From NCBI GenBank assembly GCA_030645455.1, contig JAUSNA010000062.1, forward strand, positions 1 through 43,403: DNA of 43,403 bases, written 5' to 3'. The DNA comes from Candidatus Levyibacteriota bacterium (GTDB lineage Bacteria; Patescibacteriota; Microgenomatia; Levybacterales; GWA1-39-11). The translations under genes and the position numbers were made by a program. The notes beneath the pieces were generated by a model. That model did no database searches, was not told the DNA's origin, and saw only the letters and a list, made by a program, of their open reading frames with translations. Positions 16,017-21,652 of the stretch are shown in pieces. Within the stretch, counting starts at the first letter, position 1, and the number at the start of each line of letters is the position of its first letter.

Positions 16017-17297
16017 ATGATTACTGAAGCAAGACCATATTTACCAACCCCAAAAGAAGCCAGTTCTTGGCAAGACTTACGGAAAAATGCATCTATTAAT
16101 GGTGCTCATGATGCGCTTATCCCCCAGGAATATGCAGGAGTGACGAAAAGTGCCCCTTTTGCATTTGATTTAGGCCGCGAAAACCAACTGGCTCAAGAGT
16201 ATGGTAAAAATTACCAGCAATATTTTTTGGAGAATGCGCATTACTACGCAAAAGAGTCATATGGGAGAGTTCCGATAAGCGAGTACGAGCACAAGATCAT
16301 GGCAGGAAAAGATGGCAAGCCAGAATTAGTTTTGGGGCCTGAAAATATTTCAGCAAGAGACAGTTATTTGGTACCTGTTCTTGATAAGACAAAGCCCGAG
16401 TGGTATCAGCGGCGCTCTATGGGAGATGTGGTGTGGGTTGAAAATATGGAAAAGATGTTGGAGAACGCTGAGGATGGTGACACCTATGTTGATTTTAGTC
16501 CGACAGAATACAACGTTGACGTAGAAGAGAGAAAAAAATGGGGATACGGATACCATAGTTTTGTCAGACTTCATAAAGTGGTGACTGAGGACGGTCAAAA
16601 AAAGCTTGTGTCTAGAGCAATTAGAAATTATTTAGATGCGCCCGAACAAACAGCCCTTTTTGAGCAATTAACAGGCGAGGTATTAGACGCTTCTCAAATG
16701 CTTGGAAGAGTAGAAAGAGTAAATCCGAATTATTCTCAAGCGTATGTCAAAGCATTGGCTTCTAGATTGTATGATTCAACGCCTATCGAGCGGAAAATTA
16801 TTCCCCCATCTGAATATTTACAAAATATTAAAAGCGAGGAAGAAATGAATATAGCTCTTAAAAAAATTGATGCATGGCTTGAGGTGGTTTATGAAATGAT
16901 GGAGAGAGGGGAGGATACCCACGATATACTAAAAAAATTCCGCGGATGGGAAAATGCATTGAGAGATTACGTAAATGAAAAAAGTTCTTTGGAAAAATTC
17001 AGTAAAATGTCACGACAAGACATGAAAGTTGCACTCTATCAGGAGAGCGATCAAGTCAAGGATCTTTTGGAAAGAGCTTATGAACCAGGGACAAATGGCT
17101 GTGGGGCAGGGTCAGGATTTTCCGAAACAGAGAGGAATATGACATCAATGACATATGAATCTATGACCAAAACAACCGAGGGGGCATGCCCTGAAATTAA
17201 ATGTAAAAAATGCACATGGAAGGCAAATGAGCGAGAGGTTGACGATATAACTAAAGGAAAACTTAATAAATGCCCCCGGTGCGGTTGGAAACCATAG
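16017..17297 (+). CDS. Unknown protein with C-terminal zinc ribbon under cobalamin riboswitch control
   Basis: This 426-aa soluble protein has no signal peptide or membrane helix. The N-terminal ~250 residues look globular (for example YGYHSFVRLHKVV, DGDTYVDFSPTEYN); residues ~255-350 are helical. A Cys-rich tail follows: GTNGCGAGSG, then ACPEIKCKKCTW and, 18 residues on, KCPRCGWKP, which form a four-Cys zinc ribbon. No family was recognised. It is the last gene of nrdR-nrdJ-pduO and has its own cobalamin riboswitch, so it should be made when AdoCbl is scarce. Possible roles are corrinoid capture or processing, a B12-independent bypass, or a reductase accessory factor; none is supported by a motif. 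Confidence 0.8.
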   Translation: MITEARPYLPTPKEASSWQDLRKNASINGAHDALIPQEYAGVTKSAPFAFDLGRENQLAQEYGKNYQQYFLENAHYYAKESYGRVPISEYEHKIMAGKDGKPELVLGPENISARDSYLVPVLDKTKPEWYQRRSMGDVVWVENMEKMLENAEDGDTYVDFSPTEYNVDVEERKKWGYGYHSFVRLHKVVTEDGQKKLVSRAIRNYLDAPEQTALFEQLTGEVLDASQMLGRVERVNPNYSQAYVKALASRLYDSTPIERKIIPPSEYLQNIKSEEEMNIALKKIDAWLEVVYEMMERGEDTHDILKKFRGWENALRDYVNEKSSLEKFSKMSRQDMKVALYQESDQVKDLLERAYEPGTNGCGAGSGFSETERNMTSMTYESMTKTTEGACPEIKCKKCTWKANEREVDDITKGKLNKCPRCGWKP

Positions 17298-17319
17298 ATT
17301 ATTTTGATTAGTTTTTCTG

Positions 17320-17325
17320 TACAAT
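17320..17325 (+). promoter_or_regulatory. -10 element of comF
   Basis: TACAAT is followed by 6 bases and a GTG at 17332, the same spacing as several ATG starts in this window. This favours GTG at 17332 over TTG at 17335. Confidence 0.45.
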
Positions 17326-17331
17326 ATTTTT

Positions 17332-18039
17332 GTGTTGGATTTTTTTGTTTCACTTTTGTACCCGAAGAAATGTGTAAGGTGTAAAAAAAATGGGGCGTAC
17401 ATTTGTGATAATTGTTTTGCGGGAATATCCTTTTTGGAATATCAGTTGTGCGCAATTTGCCAGAAGGGGTCAATTGATGGATTAACTCACCCAAAATGCA
17501 GGACAAAATACGGAATAGATGGGATAATTTCATCCATTGCTTATAAAGGTATTGTCAAAAAACTCCTCTATCAATTTAAATACCCTCCATATCTTTCGGA
17601 TCTCAAACAAATTCTAGGTAGACTTTTTTACGAAGGGCTCATTCAGCAAGAATCTTTTATGAAATATATAGAGGAAAAAAGCGCGGTGATTACTTCTGTG
17701 CCGTTGCATATTTCCCGTGAAAAAAAGAGAGGATATAATCAGTCCGAATTGTTGGGTTTGGAATTATCAAAAAGACTTAATCTTCCGTTCTCTTCAGGTC
17801 TGCTTATCCGAAAGGTTAGAACAAAACCCCAATTTGAGCTTACAAAAGAAGAGCGGAAAAGTAATATCTTGGGAGTATTCATAGTTGCTCCAAAATTTGA
17901 AAAACAAATAAAAGGGAAAAGAATTATTCTTGTTGATGATATTTCAACAACGGGAAGTACCTTGAGGGAATGCGCGAAAATATTAAAAAAGAGTGGTGCG
18001 GAAAAAGTTTTGGGAGTAACCCTCGCCCATGAGGGGTAG
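17332..18039 (+). CDS. comF: ComF family phosphoribosyltransferase-like protein
   Basis: This 235-aa protein has an N-terminal zinc finger with Cys pairs CVRCKK, CDNC, CAICQK and a later Cys (HPKC), followed by a type I phosphoribosyltransferase fold. The PRPP loop is IILVDDISTTGSTLRECA near residue 200. ComFC proteins are linked to DNA uptake and to strand handling during transformation in competent bacteria. Length and architecture are normal. The last 57 bases overlap the convergent HTH gene at 17983. It starts with GTG, supported by the -10 spacing. Confidence 0.9.
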   Translation: MLDFFVSLLYPKKCVRCKKNGAYICDNCFAGISFLEYQLCAICQKGSIDGLTHPKCRTKYGIDGIISSIAYKGIVKKLLYQFKYPPYLSDLKQILGRLFYEGLIQQESFMKYIEEKSAVITSVPLHISREKKRGYNQSELLGLELSKRLNLPFSSGLLIRKVRTKPQFELTKEERKSNILGVFIVAPKFEKQIKGKRIILVDDISTTGSTLRECAKILKKSGAEKVLGVTLAHEG

Positions 18040-18285
18040 GGCTATCTTGCTATTCATAAGATTTTCAATTCGTCGTTCTCTTTTAATTTGGAAATATGCT
18101 ACATCTGTTGGAGAGTAAAAACGAGTCACTCTATTTTTGTGAACCCTTTTTTCATTGGGTAGTTTGCCGTATGCTGCTGCCTGTTGTATTCCACTCTCCG
18201 TTAGACCTGTTAAAGCTGCTACATCCTTTGTTTTTAGAGTCCTTTCGAAGTCTCCGATTGGAATAAATGAGTATTCAGTTTCCAT
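17983..18285 (-). CDS. Small helix-turn-helix (MerR/excisionase-like) protein
   Basis: This 100-aa protein has a MerR/HTH_17-like DNA-binding region: LKTKDVAALTGLTESGIQQA (helix-turn-helix) followed by a wing-like RVTRFYSPTDVAYFQIKRER. The tail overlaps the end of comF on the other strand, so its last residues may be poorly constrained. The start lies 14 bases from the direct repeat at 18300, just outside the integrated element. Before insertion it would have followed ssrA directly, so its original expression may have depended on ssrA read-through. It could be an excisionase-like factor or a host regulator. Confidence 0.65.
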   Translation of the reverse strand: METEYSFIPIGDFERTLKTKDVAALTGLTESGIQQAAAYGKLPNEKRVHKNRVTRFYSPTDVAYFQIKRERRIENLMNSKIALPLMGEGYSQNFFRTTLF

Positions 18286-18299
18286 TTATTAATAATTAA

Positions 18300-18310
18300 G
18301 GTGTGGAGAT
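18300..18310 (+). repeat. Left attachment-site repeat of the ssrA-integrated element
   Basis: GGTGTGGAGAT is identical to 23146-23156, where it forms the 3' end of the tmRNA gene (opposite strand). It marks the left junction of the element carrying the serine recombinase. An exact 11-base match at this position is unlikely to be chance. Confidence 0.75.
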
Positions 18311-18430
18311 CCCGCTAGAAAGTTGGAACCACATCCAGGAGTATATCATGAGAGGCTACGAGTTTGTATATGCCTAGTGTTGAGGGTGAAAATTGTATTC
18401 ATTAATCACATGAAGGGAGTTGAACCGCTA

Positions 18431-18439
18431 TGCTATAAT
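18431..18439 (+). promoter_or_regulatory. Extended -10 promoter of the DUF3467-toxin-antitoxin operon
   Basis: TGCTATAAT (extended -10) ends 6 bases before the ATG at 18446. No strong -35 is present, which an extended -10 can tolerate. The spacing predicts a leaderless mRNA and identifies 18446 as the start rather than the ORF-track start at 18323. Confidence 0.65.
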
Positions 18440-18445
18440 TCACCT

Positions 18446-18706
18446 ATGGCAGATCAACCAAAAGTAAACATAAAAGTAAAGGTAGCCGACCAGGTACGAC
18501 CACCTCTATTTGCTAACGTTGTCAACATAACTACCACATCAGAGGGAGATGTTTTTCTAGATTTTGTGTCGGTGCATCCAAGTGAGAAGGATCAAGATGG
18601 ATCATCTTTAGGTACTTTGGTTTCAAGAATTGTGCTTCAAAAAAATGTGGCTAAGGATTTACAACTAATCTTGAATGCACATCTTGGACAGCCAAAAAAG
18701 GAGTAA
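18446..18706 (+). CDS. DUF3467 domain protein
   Basis: This 86-aa protein matches the DUF3467 pattern: a short lead (VRPPLFANVVNITTTSEGDV), then FLDFVSVHP, a loop, TLVSRIVLQKNVAKDLQLIL and a polar tail. Members are small beta-rich proteins of unknown function found in bacteria, archaea and mobile DNA. The start is fixed by the extended -10 six bases upstream; the longer ORF-track version would read through the promoter. It is first of three tightly spaced genes with the toxin-antitoxin pair (2-base gap to the next). Confidence 0.8.
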   Translation: MADQPKVNIKVKVADQVRPPLFANVVNITTTSEGDVFLDFVSVHPSEKDQDGSSLGTLVSRIVLQKNVAKDLQLILNAHLGQPKKE

Positions 18707-18708
18707 AT

Positions 18709-18963
18709 ATGCCATTAATTGATTACAACATACAAAAAGAAGAATCGAGTCTTCCTCAGGTGACTTCAAAAAATACCTTCCCGAATTATTATCAGTTGAC
18801 GTTTATTAGTACGGGTAGCCACGACAATAGTATTACCATCAAACAACAAGCCAAATTACTAGTCGAACATATGGATATTATTACTGAATCACGAAATTTA
18901 ATAAAGCAAAAAAAGGTGATAACGTGGGATGAATTACTCGAAAAAGATGCAAAAGAACAATGA
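18709..18963 (+). CDS. Probable antitoxin of a RelE-like module
   Basis: This 84-aa protein belongs to no family I recognise. It has a polar, beta-prone N-terminus and a helical acidic/basic C-terminus (ITWDELLEKDAKEQ) of the kind that wraps a toxin. The evidence for antitoxin function is position: it immediately precedes and overlaps a RelE/ParE-like toxin gene. A strong Shine-Dalgarno (AGGAG, 5 bases before the ATG) marks it as an internal operon gene. It ends with TGA. It has no obvious DNA-binding motif, so autoregulation may need another factor. Confidence 0.65.
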   Translation: MPLIDYNIQKEESSLPQVTSKNTFPNYYQLTFISTGSHDNSITIKQQAKLLVEHMDIITESRNLIKQKKVITWDELLEKDAKEQ

Positions 18964-19246
18964 AACATCTTACTCTATAATACTTCCATCTCAAGGACGA
19001 GGATCAAAAGAAATAACACTACTATTAAGGGAGAGAAAGCCACAATTGCTAAAAGCCATTAATAAGCTCAAGGTTCATCCAACTGATTTTTCCAAGCAAG
19101 GAATCGAAAAGTTACAAAATAGTAAGCTTGGCGATTATAGTATACGAGTAACTAAAAATCATCGCCTTTTTTATGATGTTGACCTTAAAAATAAAAGGGT
19201 GAATATCTTACGTGTTGGTAAACATGATCTTTACAAATTAGTTTAA
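18947..19246 (+). CDS. RelE/ParE superfamily toxin
   Basis: This 99-aa protein shows the RelE/ParE-like core: helical LKAINKLKVHP, then IEKLQNSKLGDYSIRVTKNHRLFYDV and the final strand VNILRVGKHDLYKLV. Conserved basic residues (the Arg of SIRV and of NHR, and the His in KHD) suit an mRNA interferase or gyrase-type toxin. The reading frame overlaps the upstream gene; starts at 18929 or 18947 are both possible. I chose 18947 because it shortens the overlap. The target cannot be told from sequence. It probably stabilises the integrated element. Confidence 0.75.
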   Translation: MQKNNETSYSIILPSQGRGSKEITLLLRERKPQLLKAINKLKVHPTDFSKQGIEKLQNSKLGDYSIRVTKNHRLFYDVDLKNKRVNILRVGKHDLYKLV

Positions 19247-19276
19247 AAAAACGTAAATCTACGATTTTTGAAATTT

Positions 19277-19927
19277 ATGACTTTTATCAGGTTGAAGGCC
19301 ATTTTAGATGTAGCGAAAAGAATACACATCTCTTCAATATCAAGAATCGATTTCGACAAGGAAGATAAAAAACACGCAATTTATTTACTCCAGGGTGGTG
19401 TTTTGACGGCGGTAAGCAATGCCTTCCAATTTAATCTAAACGGTTTTTATGTACCTACTACTCAGCAGAAGAGACTAATTGATGAAGCCATTGATCTTAT
19501 ATGGTTTTTCGATGAAAATTTAAAGAAACAAAGACAACTAAGAGCATGGTTTGCAGGTAGAATCGTTGAGCGTGTTCCAGGGAATGAAGGGAACCTAACT
19601 CTTAAACAACGAGCAGAAATAAATCTCTTGGATATAGATCGTATTCAAAAAATGGACGATCTACAAAAAACAATAAATCATATTGTCTCTGAAGTAATGC
19701 ACCCCACGATTAAAGCCATGAGGGCAAATAGTAGTAAAAGGACTCACTTATTTGATTACGACAATTTAACTCCCAAGAAGCCTCAATATAGCCCTGAGAA
19801 TTTTGGCAATATGTTTGTGGTCCCTTCACTTTTTTCATTGTTAATACCCATAAGGCATCTTCAAGTAAATAATGCACAATTTGACATATTGCGTTCTTAC
19901 GTAAGGGATATTGAGAATAATAGATAA
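19277..19927 (+). CDS. Element-borne helical protein, function unknown
   Basis: This 216-aa protein is mostly helical with many Lys, Arg and Ile and no signal peptide. The ATG used gives MTFIRLKAIL; the ORF-track start is an upstream TTG. The middle shows LIDLIWFFDENLKKQRQLR-like amphipathic helices, and a hydrophobic segment near the C-terminus (FVVPSLFSLLIPIRHLQ) may be buried. No family was recognised. It follows the toxin gene after about 30 bases on the same strand, and its base composition resembles the AT-rich element. It might be a defence or stress cargo protein, but no motif supports that. Confidence 0.65.
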   Translation: MTFIRLKAILDVAKRIHISSISRIDFDKEDKKHAIYLLQGGVLTAVSNAFQFNLNGFYVPTTQQKRLIDEAIDLIWFFDENLKKQRQLRAWFAGRIVERVPGNEGNLTLKQRAEINLLDIDRIQKMDDLQKTINHIVSEVMHPTIKAMRANSSKRTHLFDYDNLTPKKPQYSPENFGNMFVVPSLFSLLIPIRHLQVNNAQFDILRSYVRDIENNR

Positions 19928-19942
19928 ATTTCACCCCTTGTT

Positions 19943-20149
19943 TCAAGAGAATAATTCACCTACTTTTACTTTTAACACTCTAGCAAGTTTCTCAATAACC
20001 TTAATTGAGGGAGATTTTCTGCCTTGCTCAATATGTCCTATATGAGTCCTGCTCATGTTTGTTTTTTCTGCTAGTTCTTCCTGCGTTATGTCGAGATTTT
20101 TTCTTAGTCTTTGAATTTTCTTACCCAATCTTTCTTTTGTATTGGCCAT
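19943..20149 (-). CDS. XRE-family (Cro/CI-type) HTH regulator
   Basis: This 68-aa protein is nearly all one HTH_3 domain: ERLGKKIQRLRKNLDITQEE, then LAEKTNMSRTHIGHIEQGRK and SPSIKVIEKLARVLKV. This is the size of phage and plasmid regulators. I chose the ATG giving MANTKERL; the ORF-track start adds nine unlikely residues. It is convergent with the 216-aa gene and divergent from the 138-aa gene at 20257. It is a likely regulator of element genes, possibly of the divergent promoter. Confidence 0.88.
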   Translation of the reverse strand: MANTKERLGKKIQRLRKNLDITQEELAEKTNMSRTHIGHIEQGRKSPSIKVIEKLARVLKVKVGELFS

Positions 20150-20219
20150 ATCGTAATTATTGATAGCCAATAGCACTCAATCCACTAGCTTAAAGCGAGC
20201 ATTTAGCTTCAGATAGTGC

Positions 20220-20248
20220 TTGTGTTCAATTTCTCTTGGAAGTATCAT
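20220..20248 (+). promoter_or_regulatory. Promoter of the 138-aa membrane protein gene
   Basis: TTGTGT (20220-20225), a 17-base spacer and TATCAT (20243-20248) end 8 bases before the ATG at 20257. It lies in the divergent region next to the XRE regulator, so it may be that regulator's target. Confidence 0.5.
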
Positions 20249-20256
20249 TAACATAT

Positions 20257-20673
20257 ATGAAAATTCTTCCCTTGAAGAATCAAAAACAGCTAACCCCTAC
20301 CAACGTAATTTTATTTGTTATAGCCTTAATCTTATTTTTTGGTCTTTTTAAAAAAGAGATACCTGAGTGGACAAAATATTATTTACCTTCTATTGTCAAA
20401 CAAATAGATGGAAGTACTCAAATAATGTGCATGGAGAATAAGGAAAATCCCAAATGGAAAGCAGAAATGGAAAAAGTGTATCGAGAAGTCACTGAGAAAT
20501 GTTTTAAGGAGCAAAACAATCACTATTCATACGATTGCATGATGCTAGGATTTGATGCTCAAGAAGAGATTTCAATACCTCAAACTGTAACTAATGAAGC
20601 AATTTGTTATGAGCCAGTCTATAAATGGTGGTTTTATGCGTTTGGTAGATATTGGTTTAAATTAGGTTTTTAA
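20257..20673 (+). CDS. Small membrane-anchored protein, function unknown
   Basis: This 138-aa protein has one membrane helix near the N-terminus (NVILFVIALILFFGLF, residues ~18-33). The remaining ~100 residues are probably outside the membrane and hold five Cys (IMCMENK, EKCFKEQ, YDCMMLG, AICYEPV). The ATG chosen gives MKILPLKNQK; the ORF-track start is an upstream TTG. No family was recognised. It lies on the integrated element, divergent from the XRE regulator and convergent with the 20678 gene. Confidence 0.65.
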   Translation: MKILPLKNQKQLTPTNVILFVIALILFFGLFKKEIPEWTKYYLPSIVKQIDGSTQIMCMENKENPKWKAEMEKVYREVTEKCFKEQNNHYSYDCMMLGFDAQEEISIPQTVTNEAICYEPVYKWWFYAFGRYWFKLGF

Positions 20674-20677
20674 TTAT

Positions 20678-21196
20678 TCATTTAACAGAAATACTTTTAG
20701 CTACATCTAATAGTGTTCGTTTGTTGGAATTATAAAATTCATCTGTAACGTTAACATCAAGAACATATTGTACCTCAGCTTTATTAAATTCATCTGTTTT
20801 ATTAAAAAATACAATATACGATATTTTTCCATTTTTTAGCTCTTTTAAGAAAGAAGCTTTTCTGCCATCATTTAATATTATTTCGCCACGCTCGATGGGG
20901 TCATCTTGTTGAGAAAATGACCATGGTGTATATGAAGCGTAGGTAATAATTTCATTGTAAGGTTTTTCATCTAACAACACTTTACCATCACCATTTGTTG
21001 CAGTATAGCCTTCTTTCCATGATTTTGGGTAAGTAATTGAGAAACCAAATCTTATATTCTTGTATGTTTTCAAGTTTTTGTTGGGAGTAAAAGAAGAGAA
21101 TTGAGAACTTAATATCAAGAAAAATAATCCCAATACACAAGCTATTAGTAATAAAATTATCAACAGGTACTTTTTAATTATTTTGAGGTTAACCAT
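20678..21196 (-). CDS. Membrane-anchored PsbP-like domain protein
   Basis: This 172-aa protein has an N-terminal anchor or uncleaved signal (YLLIILLLIACVLGLFFLIL). The segment after it contains YKNIRFGFSITYPKSW, the start of a PsbP-like/DUF1795-type domain (a short loop followed by F-x-ITYP-x-SW), common in anchored proteins of CPR and Gram-positive bacteria. The domain fills the rest of the protein and is extracytoplasmic. A TATAAT lies 13 bases upstream of the ATG. Its role in the element is unknown. Confidence 0.7.
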   Translation of the reverse strand: MVNLKIIKKYLLIILLLIACVLGLFFLILSSQFSSFTPNKNLKTYKNIRFGFSITYPKSWKEGYTATNGDGKVLLDEKPYNEIITYASYTPWSFSQQDDPIERGEIILNDGRKASFLKELKNGKISYIVFFNKTDEFNKAEVQYVLDVNVTDEFYNSNKRTLLDVAKSISVK

Positions 21197-21389
21197 GTAA
21201 TTAGCCTAATTATAAGTGTTCGTACTGACAAATAACAATGTTAGTTTAGGGTAGGCGGAGTGCCTCTTCTAAGGCAAGGAATAGGAAGATCAGACCACAT
21301 CTCATCATAAATATTTTATTAGCCTCAAACTTTTTCAGGATATTTAACTGATTGCAAGATTAAAGTATATAAAATCGACCGCTTCAAAG

Positions 21390-21418
21390 TTGACAAAGTT
21401 AAGTACAAACATTAATAT
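21390..21418 (+). promoter_or_regulatory. Sigma70-type promoter of the small ORF-recombinase operon
   Basis: TTGACA (21390-21395), a 17-base spacer and TAATAT (21413-21418). Unlike most promoters here it makes an ~80-base leader before the first ORF, which suggests regulation in the leader. Confidence 0.7.
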
Positions 21419-21470
21419 ACTCACATACAGCAATTGTCCCGTAAAACGGACTAGCCCAACTAGAGGCATT

Positions 21471-21505
21471 ACTTTTCCCTTGACCTGGAGTGGTCAGGAA
21501 AAAGT
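21471..21505 (+). promoter_or_regulatory. Hairpin covering the ribosome binding site of the small ORF
   Basis: ACTTTTCCCTTGACC and GGTCAGGAAAAAGT form an imperfect stem with a 6-base loop that ends at the ATG of the 48-aa ORF. The 3' arm contains the only Shine-Dalgarno-like run (AGGA), so folding would hide it. This suggests translational control of recombinase synthesis. Confidence 0.6.
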
Positions 21506-21652
21506 ATGCCAATTACACCCTCAGAAGCCAGAAAAACCCTAGGTAATAAAGCAGAAAAAATGTCAGATAAAGACATTGAAAACCTTCTTATAGCATTGCG
21601 TCAGCTTTGTAGTGGTATTATAGATAGCGTAACTGAAGAAAAAATTACATGA
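21506..21652 (+). CDS. 48-aa ORF translationally coupled to the serine recombinase
   Basis: It is too short for the ORF track. The frame starts MPITPSEARKTLGNKAEKMS and continues as a predicted amphipathic helix (DKDIENLLIALRQLC). Its TGA overlaps the recombinase ATG as ATGA, which is strong evidence for translation and coupling. Promoter, leader hairpin and Shine-Dalgarno precede it. Small proteins placed like this may act as a recombination directionality factor or a regulator of the recombinase, but there is no homology to support either. Confidence 0.75.
   Translation: MPITPSEARKTLGNKAEKMSDKDIENLLIALRQLCSGIIDSVTEEKIT

Larger units (their letters stand above)
21197..21505 (+). other. 309-base intergenic leader region of the recombinase operon
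   Basis: It holds the divergent promoter of the 20678 gene at the left, a consensus promoter for the recombinase operon at 21390-21418, and an ~80-base leader with two hairpins, GTCCCGT-AA-AACGGAC-like (about 21436-21452) and the larger one at 21471-21505. Nothing was recognised between 21235 and 21380. Confidence 0.6.
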
